Positions 35,021 through 43,484 of a stretch of DNA of 45,294 nucleotides are shown one piece after another. The stretch is taken from contig CALXWJ010000093.1 in the NCBI GenBank assembly GCA_944392335.1, positions 1 to 45,294 on the forward strand, written 5' to 3'. This DNA is from an uncultured Clostridia bacterium (GTDB taxonomy: Bacteria > Bacillota > Clostridia > UBA1381). The position numbers and the translations under genes are program-made. The notes below the pieces were generated by a model. It was given only the letters and a program-made list of their open reading frames with translations. It did not search any database and was not told the DNA's origin. Each line of letters opens with the position of its first letter. Position 1 is the first letter of the stretch.

Positions 35021-36331
35021 ATGGATGACAGTATAGGGTGGCAAATTATTTTACAATTTATTCTTATTGCACTTAATGCAATTTTTGCATGTGCTGAAAT
35101 TGCGGTTATTTCCACAAGCGATAACAAGCTCGAAAAATTGGCCCAAGAAGGGGACAAAAGGGCGCAAATGCTTTTAAAACTTACAGACCAGCCGGCAAAA
35201 TTTCTGGCTACGATTCAAGTAGCGATCACTCTTTCAGGGTTTTTGGCAAGTGCATTTGCGGCAGATAACTTTTCCGATCTCTTGGTTGATTTAATGGTTA
35301 AAGCAGGTATTCCATTACCGGTTCAAACTCTTAATACAATCGCCGTAATTATAATCACTTTGATACTTTCATTTTTTACGCTTGTACTCGGAGAGCTTGT
35401 GCCAAAAAGAATTGCAATGAGAAAATCCGAAGGCATTGCCCTTGCTATTTCAAGACTTGTTTTCTTTATATCAAAAATATTTGCGCCTATTGTATGGCTC
35501 TTGACCGTTTCAACAAACGCTGTTTTAAGGCTTATAGGGATTGATCCGAATTCCGAGGATGAAGAAATCAGTGAAGAAGAAATTCGTATGATGGCAGACG
35601 CCGGAAGCGAAAAGGGTATCATAGACGAAGATGAAAATAAAATTATACAAAATGTTTTTGAATTTGACGATACAACCGTGGGAGAAATTGCCACTCACAG
35701 AACCGAAGTGGATTTTCTGTATGACGAAGACAGTATCGAGGATTGGAAAGCAGTGATAAATAAATCCAGTCATACATATTATCCCATCTGCGGCGATACC
35801 GCAGACAACATAATCGGTATTCTTGACTCAAGAATTTTTTATAGGCTTGAAGATTTGAGTCGTGAAAATATTATAAAAAAAGCGGTCAAAAAAGCCGTTA
35901 TTGTACCTGAAAACATCGGCGCCGACGTACTCTTGCGCCGAATGAAAGAAACACGTGAGCATTTTGCCGTCGTATGTGATGAATTCGGAGGGACCTTCGG
36001 TATAATAACTCTTACAGACTTGATCGAAAAATTGATCGGAGACCTATCCGAAGAATCGGAAAACGACATTGAGGAAAAGAATGGTATATTCATTGTCTCG
36101 GGCAGCTGCGAAGTTGATAAGTTTGAAGAATATTTTGATTTGAAACTAAATGGCGAATCTACCACGATCAGCGGCTGGATAACAGAGCAGCTGAATAAGA
36201 TCCCGCAAAAGGGCGATATTCTTGAATATGAAAACTTAAAGCTGACCGTCACAAAAACCGATGACAGAAAAATACTTGAAATAACCGCGGAAAAATTAAA
36301 GCAACCGGAAACAGAAAAAATTGAGATGTAG
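35021..36331 (+). CDS. CNNM/HlyC-CorC family membrane protein with CBS domains
   Basis: Seen: 436 residues: DUF21/CNNM membrane domain (1-190; FACAEIAVIS, FLATIQVAITLSGFLASAF, LGELVPKRIAM), an acidic linker, two CBS domains (about 205-335, with TEVDFLY and a conserved DEFGGTFGIITLTDLIE), and a C-terminal CorC_HlyC transporter-associated domain (about 345-430). Known: CNNM-type proteins export Mg2+ or modulate Na+/Mg2+ balance; older names such as hemolysin C are misleading. GGAGG site before ATG. It is a single-gene unit closed by the hairpin at 36466. No known metal riboswitch motif is visible in its leader. Confidence 0.9.
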   Translation: MDDSIGWQIILQFILIALNAIFACAEIAVISTSDNKLEKLAQEGDKRAQMLLKLTDQPAKFLATIQVAITLSGFLASAFAADNFSDLLVDLMVKAGIPLPVQTLNTIAVIIITLILSFFTLVLGELVPKRIAMRKSEGIALAISRLVFFISKIFAPIVWLLTVSTNAVLRLIGIDPNSEDEEISEEEIRMMADAGSEKGIIDEDENKIIQNVFEFDDTTVGEIATHRTEVDFLYDEDSIEDWKAVINKSSHTYYPICGDTADNIIGILDSRIFYRLEDLSRENIIKKAVKKAVIVPENIGADVLLRRMKETREHFAVVCDEFGGTFGIITLTDLIEKLIGDLSEESENDIEEKNGIFIVSGSCEVDKFEEYFDLKLNGESTTISGWITEQLNKIPQKGDILEYENLKLTVTKTDDRKILEITAEKLKQPETEKIEM

Positions 36332-36465
36332 GACTTATCAAATATCTGTTCCTCATATTTTGTCGTTATACTGACTATTTTTATTCTGTGATTTTTTATA
36401 ATAAACCGGTATAATTTTACAATCGATTACTGACGCCGGTTTTATAAAGCCTTGTTATTGCAGTT

Positions 36466-36532
36466 AAAGCCTTTATGTCCTTTCGGCAATGGATCATATG
36501 ATACATTGCCGTTTGTTCATAAAGGCTTTTTT
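36466..36532 (+). terminator. Long nested terminator hairpin
   Basis: Outer stem of 12 perfect pairs (AAAGCCTTTATG 36466-36477 with CATAAAGGCTTT), internal loops, then an inner stem of seven pairs (GGCAATG with CATTGCC), and a T run (36527-36532). It lies 135 bases past the CNNM-family stop codon. The rest of the 36332-36694 gap shows no gene. The T tract is on the plus strand only, so the minus-strand dehydrogenase gene has no obvious terminator. Confidence 0.8.
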
Positions 36533-36694
36533 GTATGTTTTCCCTCCGGCAGATATAGCTTCAACATAAAATTAACGCTGCTGTACCATAGTTTCCGGCT
36601 ATCATATTATTCCGCATGTCAAAGGTAACATATTTTGCCCGGTCTTACTGTGTCCATATCTGCTGCTGCATTTGAGGTCATAATAGTTTGCCCT

Positions 36695-37705
36695 TTAATA
36701 CTTAATAATAACATTTAAAGCTTCATCTACCTGCGAGGCTTTTTCTATTGCCTGTGGTAATTTTTCCCATGGATATTCATGCGTAATAACAGACTCTATA
36801 TCCCATTGTCCGCTTTCCATAATTCGCATAACATCTTCTACATCCTCCGGAAAATAACCTCCGGAGCCAATCAGGGCATGCTGCCCATAGGTCATAGCCA
36901 GTACATCAATTGGACGAAGCCCCGCTTTGACTGCGACCACCACCATGCGGGAATCTACCTTTCCCATGCTCTGATACAACTCAATAAGGCCATCGGCTCC
37001 CGCCGCATCAATGTAAATATCTACATCTGCCGTAGTTCCGAGAGCAGAAAAGGCTTCTCCAAACTCTTTTGTTGCTGCTTGCCGCAAGTCTATGCTGCTG
37101 TTGTTGCATACAGCAAAGCCTAAATCCTTTGCTTTTTCAAGTCGAAAATCCGAATGATCGCAAATCATAACCTTTGAACATCCAAAATACTTCAGAGCAA
37201 TCGCCGCGGCAATTCCGATCGTACCGGCTCCAAACACAACAGCGTTTTCTCCGCTGCGTGAGAAAGAACGCCGTGCTGCCCGGCAGCCTACTGTAAACGG
37301 TTCAATCAAGCAGGCGGCTTTGGAAGAAATGGCGTCGGGAACAGCATAGACCTGTTTTCCCAACTCTGCATTTGGAATCAGCACATATTCGGAAAAACCG
37401 CCCGCTGTCCCCGCACGTTTGGGATCGCCTTTGGCAAGGAGCGGATAGGGGTACACCCTGTCGCCGACATGAATATCTATCACATTTTTCCCAACTTGAA
37501 CAACTTCGGAAACCATTTCATGCCCGAATTCCCCTCCAATAGTCACCCGGTGACCGGTGTTCGGCCCATGCAGGTAAACAGCCACATCCGTCCCGCAGAT
37601 ACTTGCATAGAGGTTACGCACCACAATATCGTTATCCCCGGCTTTGGGCGTTTCAAGTTCTGTCATTAAAATATCTTTCTGTCCGTTGTAAATTGCCGAT
37701 CTCAT
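36695..37705 (-). CDS. Zinc-type medium-chain alcohol/polyol dehydrogenase
   Basis: Seen: 336 residues; GroES-like N-terminal domain with catalytic zinc ligands Cys37 (CGTD), His62-Glu63 (GEFGHE) and Glu135 (LIEPFTVG), and a Rossmann domain with VVFGAGTIGIAAA (about 154-166). The region 85-105, where family members often carry four cysteines for a structural zinc, has none. Known: this group (sorbitol, threonine or galactitol dehydrogenase-like) oxidises secondary alcohols with NAD(P). Substrate not deducible. AGGAGG lies before the ATG. It follows the membrane-protein cluster by 40 bp on the same strand and may share its transcript. Codons appear more G+C-rich than those of the glycan operon. 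Confidence 0.85.
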   Translation of the reverse strand: MRSAIYNGQKDILMTELETPKAGDNDIVVRNLYASICGTDVAVYLHGPNTGHRVTIGGEFGHEMVSEVVQVGKNVIDIHVGDRVYPYPLLAKGDPKRAGTAGGFSEYVLIPNAELGKQVYAVPDAISSKAACLIEPFTVGCRAARRSFSRSGENAVVFGAGTIGIAAAIALKYFGCSKVMICDHSDFRLEKAKDLGFAVCNNSSIDLRQAATKEFGEAFSALGTTADVDIYIDAAGADGLIELYQSMGKVDSRMVVVAVKAGLRPIDVLAMTYGQHALIGSGGYFPEDVEDVMRIMESGQWDIESVITHEYPWEKLPQAIEKASQVDEALNVIIKY

Positions 37706-37745
37706 AACTTTACCTCCTGAATATCAAAATTTTTCTGCCTTTTTC

Positions 37746-38270
37746 TTATCCTACCCTGTCAAGCAGACCGTTTGCCTTTTCGCATACTGTATATATCTCA
37801 TCATATTTTTGATCGATCAACGGGGTGACCTCGGATATTTTTGCTTTCAAGATTTTATTATAGACAAAGTAGGGTAAAATCCATCCGATTACAGCAGGAA
37901 TCGCAAGAATGATACAAGTGACAATCATATCTGCGGTTATCGCAAATACACTGCCTGCCATAAAAGCTGTTCCGATAATGCCGATAACATACGCAAAAAC
38001 GGAGGGTTTTATATATTTGGAAGCCTCCAGCGTTTCCACTTCATGAACACAGGCGTCAAAGTTTCTTTGAAGTCTGGTGAGTTCCGCTTTATTGCGAATT
38101 TTTCTGTCACGTTTGAATTTCATTGCAACTGTATCATTCATGCCGGGATGTCCGACAGAATTTTCGAGCTGCCACCCGAAATTTTCATAGCCGTCCGCAT
38201 ATATTGAAGCCATGCTGCGCTTAGCCGTTATATCTTTATATTCATAACCTATAAAATTCTGTTTACTCAT
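37746..38270 (-). CDS. Small two-helix membrane protein, paralogue A (174 aa)
   Basis: No named family recognised. Seen: a soluble N-terminal part with FIGYEYKDI and YENFGWQ, a basic segment FKRDRKIRNKAELTRLQR, a helical stretch, two adjacent hydrophobic helices (about 92-143) and a short C-terminal helix ending in IDQKYDEIYTVCEKANGLL. Paralogous over its full length to the protein at 38798-39325, which shares FVGYEYKEI, YENFGWQ, RDRKI, ELTRLQR, GTAFMAGS, GWILP and KYDEIY. Good AAGGAG site, 14 bp after the previous gene. The context (histidine kinase and regulator in the same cluster) suggests a product of the sensed response, perhaps envelope stress. Confidence 0.75.
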   Translation of the reverse strand: MSKQNFIGYEYKDITAKRSMASIYADGYENFGWQLENSVGHPGMNDTVAMKFKRDRKIRNKAELTRLQRNFDACVHEVETLEASKYIKPSVFAYVIGIIGTAFMAGSVFAITADMIVTCIILAIPAVIGWILPYFVYNKILKAKISEVTPLIDQKYDEIYTVCEKANGLLDRVG

Positions 38271-38284
38271 TACTTTTTCACTCC

Positions 38285-38638
38285 TTATTCATTTATCAAA
38301 TCATCTGTTAAACGGATAATATCATCTGCATACTTTTTCTTCCGGCTGTTTGTTATGATACTATAAATCGGATAAGCTAAAATCATCATGATTAATCCGG
38401 AAATACCAAATATAAGCCCCAAGGTCATATTCTCCCATACCATAACCATCGACATTCCCGCTCCCATGACCAAAGCACCGATAACACCGAGAATACATGC
38501 AAGCAATTTCCCGGGCAGTTTGACTTTGTTGTCCAGTTTTTGAAGCTGCTCCATTTTGTTATCGGTACGTGAAACATACCTGCTCCGAATTTTTTCCGCC
38601 CTGTTTTTGTCCTGTTCGTTTACTTTGTAATTACTCAT
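38285..38638 (-). CDS. Small two-helix membrane protein (117 aa)
   Basis: Not recognised as a named family. Seen: a charged N-terminal half (EQDKNRAEKIRSRYVSR, MEQLQKLDNKVKLPGK), two hydrophobic helices (about 49-70 and 76-95) and a short charged tail (ADDIIRLTDDLINE). Same general layout as its two neighbours but shorter and without their GYEYK motif. AAGGAG site. It is the first gene of the second transcription unit of the cluster, with its own promoter and an operator repeat (38695-38742). Confidence 0.7.
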   Translation of the reverse strand: MSNYKVNEQDKNRAEKIRSRYVSRTDNKMEQLQKLDNKVKLPGKLLACILGVIGALVMGAGMSMVMVWENMTLGLIFGISGLIMMILAYPIYSIITNSRKKKYADDIIRLTDDLINE

Positions 38639-38694
38639 AATAAATATCTCCTTAAAAATTAAAATTTATTTTTCATTGCCTTAACTCTGTCTTG

Positions 38695-38742
38695 ATTATA
38701 AACACTTTATGTTTACATATTGCTTGAATTTTGTTTGAGAAT
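38695..38742 (-). promoter_or_regulatory. Promoter with 11-bp direct-repeat operator, site A
   Basis: On the minus strand TATAAT lies at 38695-38700. Upstream, on the plus strand, two repeats TTGCTTGAA (38720) and TTGTTTGAG (38731) are exactly 11 bp apart and cover the -35 position. Known: OmpR/PhoB-family regulators bind such 11-bp direct repeats. A near copy is found at 42291. The cluster encodes an OmpR-type regulator. Confidence 0.6.
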
Positions 38743-38797
38743 TATTAATTAAAAAAACACCGGCTATTTTATAATAACACCGATGTATTTTTGTTGT

Positions 38798-39325
38798 TTA
38801 AAGCAGCGAGTGTCCTTTTTCGCATATTTCATATATCTCATCGTATTTTTCTTCAATGAGCGGCTGTACTTTCTGCGTCTTATTTTTTATCTCCGACTTA
38901 TAAATAAAGCAGGGCAATATCCAGCCGACAAATCCCGGTATGGCTAACAATATACAAAGTATGACCATCGGAGGTTCATATGTGACTGCAAAGGTTGATC
39001 CTGCCATAAATGCCGTCCCGAATATTCCGACAATCAGGGATTTTATAACAGCGGCATTTGTTTTGGAATTTTCAAGAGTTTCTATTTCTTTTGCACAGGC
39101 CTCAAAATGCCTCTGCAAACGTGTTAATTCCATTCTATTAATTATTTTTCTGTCGCGCTTCATACAAAGCTTCATTTGAGAATGAAGGTTTTGCGCAGGA
39201 ATATTCCCATCAACCTGCCAGCCAAAATTTTCATAACAATCCAAATAAAAAGACGCCTTATCGGCAGGGACAAGAATTTCCTTATATTCATATCCCACAA
39301 ATGGGTTTGTATTGTTCTGATCCAT
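38798..39325 (-). CDS. Small two-helix membrane protein, paralogue B (175 aa)
   Basis: Full-length paralogue of the 174-aa protein at 37746-38270; see the shared motifs there. Seen: soluble head with FVGYEYKEI and YENFGWQVDG, basic stretch MKRDRKIINRMELTRLQR, two hydrophobic helices (about 92-145), and C-terminal helix KYDEIYEICEKGHSLL. Its ATG overlaps the stop codon of the histidine kinase (TAATG), so it is translationally coupled and probably a direct partner or target of that sensor. Function unknown. Confidence 0.75.
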   Translation of the reverse strand: MDQNNTNPFVGYEYKEILVPADKASFYLDCYENFGWQVDGNIPAQNLHSQMKLCMKRDRKIINRMELTRLQRHFEACAKEIETLENSKTNAAVIKSLIVGIFGTAFMAGSTFAVTYEPPMVILCILLAIPGFVGWILPCFIYKSEIKNKTQKVQPLIEEKYDEIYEICEKGHSLL

Positions 39326-40413
39326 TATATTTCTCCTCCAATCTCAGGAGATACAGGCAAAGTAACAGTAAAAACCGTTCCCCTCCGGGGAAAACTTTTT
39401 ACCGTGATTGTGCCGTTTGAAAGCTGCAATATCCTGTTCACCAATGCAAGACCAAGTCCGTTGCCTTCCGTTGAATGGGAAGTATCTTCCTGATAGAATT
39501 TATCGTAAATGTGCCTTAATGTTTCCTCGTCCATACCGCAGCCGGTATCAGAAACAGACACTATGATTTTATCCTTGTCCGAGCTTTGAGAAAGTGTAAT
39601 TGTTCCTCCGCGCGGAGTAAATTTGAAAGCATTGGACAAAAGATTAGTCCATACCGATTCTAAAAGTCCCTCATCTGCTTCTATTATAGCCCTATCCTCA
39701 ATATCCGTGTTAAATTCAATTTCTTTTTCCTCCCATACGTTTTCAAACTGCAGCGCACATTCGCATAATTGTGCACATATATCATAGCTTTGCGGTTTGG
39801 GTTGTATGACTTGCTTTTCCAGCTTGTTTAATTTTAGTATATTGGTTATAAGGCTTGATAATCTTTTTGTGGATTGCAGGATCGATCTAACACATTCCTT
39901 ACGCTGTTCGTCTGTAATCCCATCTTTTTGGAGAAGCTCGGCATTATTCTGAATAACCGCAAGGGGCGTTTTCATCTCATGAGACACATTGGAAAAAAAG
40001 TCTGTTTTCAATGTTTCGATGCTTCCAAGCTCCTCAACCATTTTATTAAAATCACTAAACATCACATCCAGATAATCCAGCTTGTCTGACGTATGCTGGG
40101 GCGGAATATATACTGAAAAATCTCCGCCGGCAACCTTTGCAGTTGCCTTTGCCATAATGTTCACAGGTACCTCATACATTTTTTTTACACGCCATCCGGT
40201 ATATGCTGTTAGTCCCGCAGCAATAACTGCCCAATAAACCATCGGAACAATAATTTGTATCAGCTCATTTGCATTTTTGATGTTCATTAGAACGATCAGC
40301 CCGACATGTATACCTGACATCAAAAACAAAACAACAAGAAAAATTGCAAATAATGATAATACAAAAAAATTTTGTTTCTTTTTTCTTTCCTGCACTTTGG
40401 ATATCTTTTTCAT
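39325..40413 (-). CDS. Sensor histidine kinase (HAMP, HisKA, HATPase)
   Basis: Seen: 362 residues: two membrane helices (about 17-42 and 52-72) with a very short loop of ~10 residues between them, HAMP domain (73-130), H box FFSNVSHEMKTPLAVIQN with His ~145, N box ESVWTNLLSNAFKFTP, G1 SDTGCGM, F box YDKFYQEDTSHS and G2 EGNGLGLALV. The tiny external loop is typical of intramembrane-sensing kinases that detect envelope perturbation or act with a membrane partner. Start: ATG 40413 with GGCGG upstream, overlapping the regulator's stop (ATGA). The frame is open further upstream but inside the regulator gene. Confidence 0.92.
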   Translation of the reverse strand: MKKISKVQERKKKQNFFVLSLFAIFLVVLFLMSGIHVGLIVLMNIKNANELIQIIVPMVYWAVIAAGLTAYTGWRVKKMYEVPVNIMAKATAKVAGGDFSVYIPPQHTSDKLDYLDVMFSDFNKMVEELGSIETLKTDFFSNVSHEMKTPLAVIQNNAELLQKDGITDEQRKECVRSILQSTKRLSSLITNILKLNKLEKQVIQPKPQSYDICAQLCECALQFENVWEEKEIEFNTDIEDRAIIEADEGLLESVWTNLLSNAFKFTPRGGTITLSQSSDKDKIIVSVSDTGCGMDEETLRHIYDKFYQEDTSHSTEGNGLGLALVNRILQLSNGTITVKSFPRRGTVFTVTLPVSPEIGGEI

Positions 40414-41081
40414 AACAGCACCGCCTTGTAACCAAGACCCCGCACAGTGACAATTTGAAAACCATCGCATACCGAAAATTTATCTCGCAGTTTTGTAATA
40501 TAAACATCCACCGCACGGAGGCTCGTTTCAGATTCAATCCCCCAAAATTCATCCATCAGCTGTGACCGTGAAAATGTTTTTTTCGGATAGGAAAGCAGCT
40601 TATACAAAATATTAAATTCTCTTGTTGTAACCAGGATTTCCTCGCCATTGACAGATGCTGTGACCGCATCCGCGTCCATTTCAAGATTACCTACAACTAA
40701 TTTGCGTTCCATTTCTATATTGGCCCGGCGAAGCAGGGCACGGACACGAAGAAGCAACTCGTCAAGCTCGATAGGCTTTACCATATAATCGTCAATACCA
40801 ATCAGGAATCCCTTTTGCTTTGAGGGCAGGTCATCCTTAGCCGACATAAATAATATCGGAATGTGTTTATTTACCTGTCTGACGGTCTTTGCAAATTCAA
40901 AGCCATCGATACCCGGCATCATGATGTCCGAAATAATCAACTCATACAGATTATTATACATTTCATCATAAGCCTCGTTTGCATTCAGACATCCTTTTGC
41001 ATTAAACCCGCTGTCATTTAAGAATGTACACACGATTTGGTTCAATTTTGCGTCATCTTCCAATACAAGAATATTAATCAT
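40410..41081 (-). CDS. OmpR-family response regulator
   Basis: Seen: 223 residues; receiver domain with EDD near the N-terminus, phospho-acceptor Asp ~52 (LIISDIMMPGIDG), Lys ~102 in YMVKPIE, and a winged-helix domain (about 130-222) with SLRAVDVYITKLRDK and TVRGLGYK. Overlaps the kinase gene by 4 bp (ATGA). Likely binds the 11-bp direct repeats found at 38717-38742 and 42291-42321, which would make the cluster autoregulated; that is inferred. Confidence 0.92.
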   Translation of the reverse strand: MINILVLEDDAKLNQIVCTFLNDSGFNAKGCLNANEAYDEMYNNLYELIISDIMMPGIDGFEFAKTVRQVNKHIPILFMSAKDDLPSKQKGFLIGIDDYMVKPIELDELLLRVRALLRRANIEMERKLVVGNLEMDADAVTASVNGEEILVTTREFNILYKLLSYPKKTFSRSQLMDEFWGIESETSLRAVDVYITKLRDKFSVCDGFQIVTVRGLGYKAVLL

Positions 41082-41131
41082 TACAATCCCTCCATTTTTT
41101 AGAATCGTTATTCTAAAATAGCAGATTTATT

Positions 41132-42019
41132 TTATTTTTCATTACTTTGTAATTTTTTCAGCTGCTTTGTTGATTTTATGATCATGAATACCGCTGTACC
41201 AAGTATAAAAATACACATCGCTCCTCCGGTTGACGAGATCATAATATATCTAAAATACGGAGAGTCGTCCGCGTTTTCGAATTGCGTCAGCATGGCAATT
41301 TCCAATGAAAACATAGACACCAAGGCAATCGCCAAATTAATAACTTTGGCTGCCGACAAGACAGGGCTTTTATATTGCCTGTATTTTACAACATTGATAA
41401 CAGCAGTGATGATATTATAGAATGCATACATAGCCATAACATAAATCAAATATCCCGGATACTCAAAGCCCTCATTTTTACGTATAACAAGAACTATAAC
41501 ACCGGTCAAGGCAACATTCATCAGCATCAATATGACTCCGCATATACGATACCGCTTTAATTCCGAAACAAGCTCCGCTCCGAAAGCATTCCGCTTTATA
41601 TGGCGCAGCAGTGAAAAACGCATTATTACCGGCATAATATAATAAACCGCCAAAGTACCGAACCATACAGAACGGTAATAGACACCGTAAAAAAGCTTCA
41701 TTACTACATAAAGCACATTGATTCCAAGAGACATATACAAGGAAACATGCATTTTAAAAGAAATATCGGTCAAGTAACGATTGATATATTTGTTTTTATA
41801 AATAATATATTTGTATTTCTTGACAAACTTTATAATCTGTAAAATTACGATAGTTAAAGAATATGCAGAAAATACATAAGATATATATGCAACAGGTTCT
41901 TCTTTACGGTAAAAAAGAAAAGTATATACCAATAAAGCAGCCGCAACTGGAATGCTGATAACTACTACAGCGTTTCCGGGGAACATACATTTATACAGTA
42001 TTTGTTTAAGACGCTCCAT
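41132..42019 (-). CDS. Multi-spanning membrane protein of unknown function (295 aa)
   Basis: Not recognised. Seen: about eight hydrophobic helices spread over the whole length (e.g. 18-36, 45-63, 92-110, 118-135, 160-176, 190-212, 226-245, 262-282), with basic loops (KKYKYIIYKNKYINRYL; LLRHIKRNAF). No transporter or enzyme motif. It ends 50 bp before the response regulator gene and is first in the cluster, so it may be the sensory partner of the short-loop kinase. Start codon ATG preceded by GGAGG-like bases (AGGAAGG). Confidence 0.75.
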   Translation of the reverse strand: MERLKQILYKCMFPGNAVVVISIPVAAALLVYTFLFYRKEEPVAYISYVFSAYSLTIVILQIIKFVKKYKYIIYKNKYINRYLTDISFKMHVSLYMSLGINVLYVVMKLFYGVYYRSVWFGTLAVYYIMPVIMRFSLLRHIKRNAFGAELVSELKRYRICGVILMLMNVALTGVIVLVIRKNEGFEYPGYLIYVMAMYAFYNIITAVINVVKYRQYKSPVLSAAKVINLAIALVSMFSLEIAMLTQFENADDSPYFRYIMISSTGGAMCIFILGTAVFMIIKSTKQLKKLQSNEK

Positions 42020-42098
42020 CTGCCTTCCTCCTATACCTGCCGTTTGGCCGCAATATCAACCTAATATAAATTTACCCGCAATCGTTTTTCATACTCCT

Positions 42099-42127
42099 AT
42101 TATAACAGAAGAACATTAGCTTGTCAT
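42099..42127 (-). promoter_or_regulatory. Proximal promoter of the membrane-protein/two-component cluster
   Basis: On the minus strand ATGACA (42122-42127) and TATAAT (42099-42104) with 17-bp spacing, about 75 bp before the start codon at 42019. Confidence 0.7.
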
Positions 42128-42204
42128 TAGTTTTCAGTAATTTCATGACTGTTCGATAAAATTTTTTATTATCTGCATTTTGGGGGATATTACTCATGAA
42201 TTAA

Positions 42205-42260
42205 GGTGTTTGGTCACAGCCGTAAACCTATTGCCGGGCAGACCCTATTTTGAAAACACC
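42205..42260 (-). ncRNA. Structured 56-nt element of unknown identity
   Basis: Nested complementary arms: GGTGTTT (42205-42211)/AAACACC (42254-42260), then GGTC (42212-42215)/GACC (42241-42244), then GCC (42219-42221)/GGC (42237-42239), leaving a 15-nt loop. It is much richer in G+C than the AT-rich surroundings. On the minus strand it would begin right where a transcript from a TATATT box at 42266-42271 should start, so it may be the 5' leader of a longer cluster transcript. It matches no riboswitch I can recall. Confidence 0.35.
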
Positions 42261-42290
42261 GTCATAATATATTTATATTTTAATCTTTTA

Positions 42291-42321
42291 ATATTGCTTA
42301 AATGTTTGAGAATTGTTTAAG
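42291..42321 (-). promoter_or_regulatory. Direct-repeat operator, site B
   Basis: Plus-strand ATATTGCTTAAAT followed by GTTTGAGAATT repeats site A (38717-38742) with one base change and a 3-base deletion, then continues with GTTTAAG and TTGTTAAT, giving a tandem series at about 10-11 bp. About 19 bp toward lower coordinates lies a -10-like TATATT on the minus strand (42266-42271). The remainder of the 509-bp gap 42020-42528 holds the promoters listed separately and no gene. Confidence 0.5.
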
Positions 42322-42463
42322 TTTTGTTAATTTAAATAATTCTATCGGTATAAATAGAATGATAAATGCTATCATAAGGAGCTGTATCCTTAGACTGCTT
42401 ATCCACTGTTTTGACTATTAATTCTTATTCATTTTGAGCATAGTTTTATATAAAAGATAAGTA

Positions 42464-42493
42464 TTGGACATTTTAAAAATAATATAGTATACT
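42464..42493 (+). promoter_or_regulatory. Promoter of the stalk-domain lipoprotein gene
   Basis: TTGGAC (42464-42469) and TATACT (42488-42493) at 18-bp spacing, about 35 bp before the ATG, with an AAAGGA ribosome site. Confidence 0.65.
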
Positions 42494-42528
42494 GAAGATA
42501 TTAAATAAACAGAAAGGACGGAACCATT

Positions 42529-43461
42529 ATGAAAAAAGCTGTGTCAATTATTTTAACACTCATCATAACGGTATCATTTATAATCAGCTGCAGTGCGCAG
42601 GAGGATACGGATATAACAGATAATACAGAAATTATTTTAACTATCAATCAGCCTTATATACTGATAAACGGTGCAGAACATGCAATTGATACGGAGGGAA
42701 CGGTTCCTGTACTGATAGATGACCGAACCCTGCTTCCTGTACGTGCTGTTGTTGAAGCAATGGGCGGCACAGTAGAATGGGACGGCGATACTCAAACGGT
42801 CACACTTACAAAAAATATGGATACTATCCGGCTTGTCATTGATTCTGACACAGCATATCTAAATGATGTGCCAAAAACGCTTGATGTTGCCCCCAGACTT
42901 ATAAGTGACAGAACAATGCTGCCAATTCGTTTTATTGCAGAAAATTTTCAATATCAGGTGGAATGGGATGAAGCAAATCAGCGTGTCATCCTGACGCAAG
43001 AAGTACAGGAGACCGCCGAACCGGTAACGCCGTCTGAGGATTCTGATCCTCTTTTGGAAACAGAACCGGTAAATGAGCCCGAAAAAAAACAGGAACAGCC
43101 TGTCCTAACTAATGAAAATCAAATTACCGTAACTATAAACGGACAAAGCTTCACTGCAACGCTGGAGGATAACGAAACAGCCGAGGCGTTTTACGCAATG
43201 CTTCCCCTCACTCTTGAAATGAATGAATTGAATGGCAATGAAAAGTATTATTATCTGGATGAAAGCCTGCCGAAAAACAACCGGCAAATCGGTCAGATCC
43301 AAACCGGCGATCTTATGCTGTATGGCTCAAACTGTATCGTGAGCTTTTTCAAGACCTTTACAACATCATATACTTATACTCCCATAGGCCATATTGATGA
43401 TGCAGAAGGTTATGCGGCGGCTCTGCCAAGCGGCAGCGTTACCGTTACCTTCACCAAATAA
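42529..43461 (+). CDS. Lipoprotein with copper-amine-oxidase-type stalk domains and a cyclophilin-like domain
   Basis: Seen: 310 residues; signal peptide with a lipobox-like end (FIISC, Cys ~21), two halves of a stalk domain (about 40-165: LPVRAVVEAMGGTVEWD and LPIRFIAENFQYQVEWD, the classic PVR/PIR repeat), an acidic Pro-rich linker, and a C-terminal cyclophilin-like fold domain (about 198-310: ITVTINGQSFTATLEDNETAEAF near its start, GDLMLYGSNCIVSFF, PIGHIDD). Known: such cyclophilin-like domains occur in secreted proteins of gut Firmicutes, usually without proven isomerase activity. It probably sits on the outer face of the membrane. It is followed after 23 bp by a decayed flavodoxin-like gene. 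Confidence 0.82.
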   Translation: MKKAVSIILTLIITVSFIISCSAQEDTDITDNTEIILTINQPYILINGAEHAIDTEGTVPVLIDDRTLLPVRAVVEAMGGTVEWDGDTQTVTLTKNMDTIRLVIDSDTAYLNDVPKTLDVAPRLISDRTMLPIRFIAENFQYQVEWDEANQRVILTQEVQETAEPVTPSEDSDPLLETEPVNEPEKKQEQPVLTNENQITVTINGQSFTATLEDNETAEAFYAMLPLTLEMNELNGNEKYYYLDESLPKNNRQIGQIQTGDLMLYGSNCIVSFFKTFTTSYTYTPIGHIDDAEGYAAALPSGSVTVTFTK

Positions 43462-43484
43462 TCAAAAAGAAAGGGAAACAGGAA

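Noticed and set aside
36466..36532. The long nested hairpin as a regulatory small RNA
   Set aside because: The T run, stem shape and location after the CNNM-family gene fit a terminator; nothing else supports a separate RNA gene.
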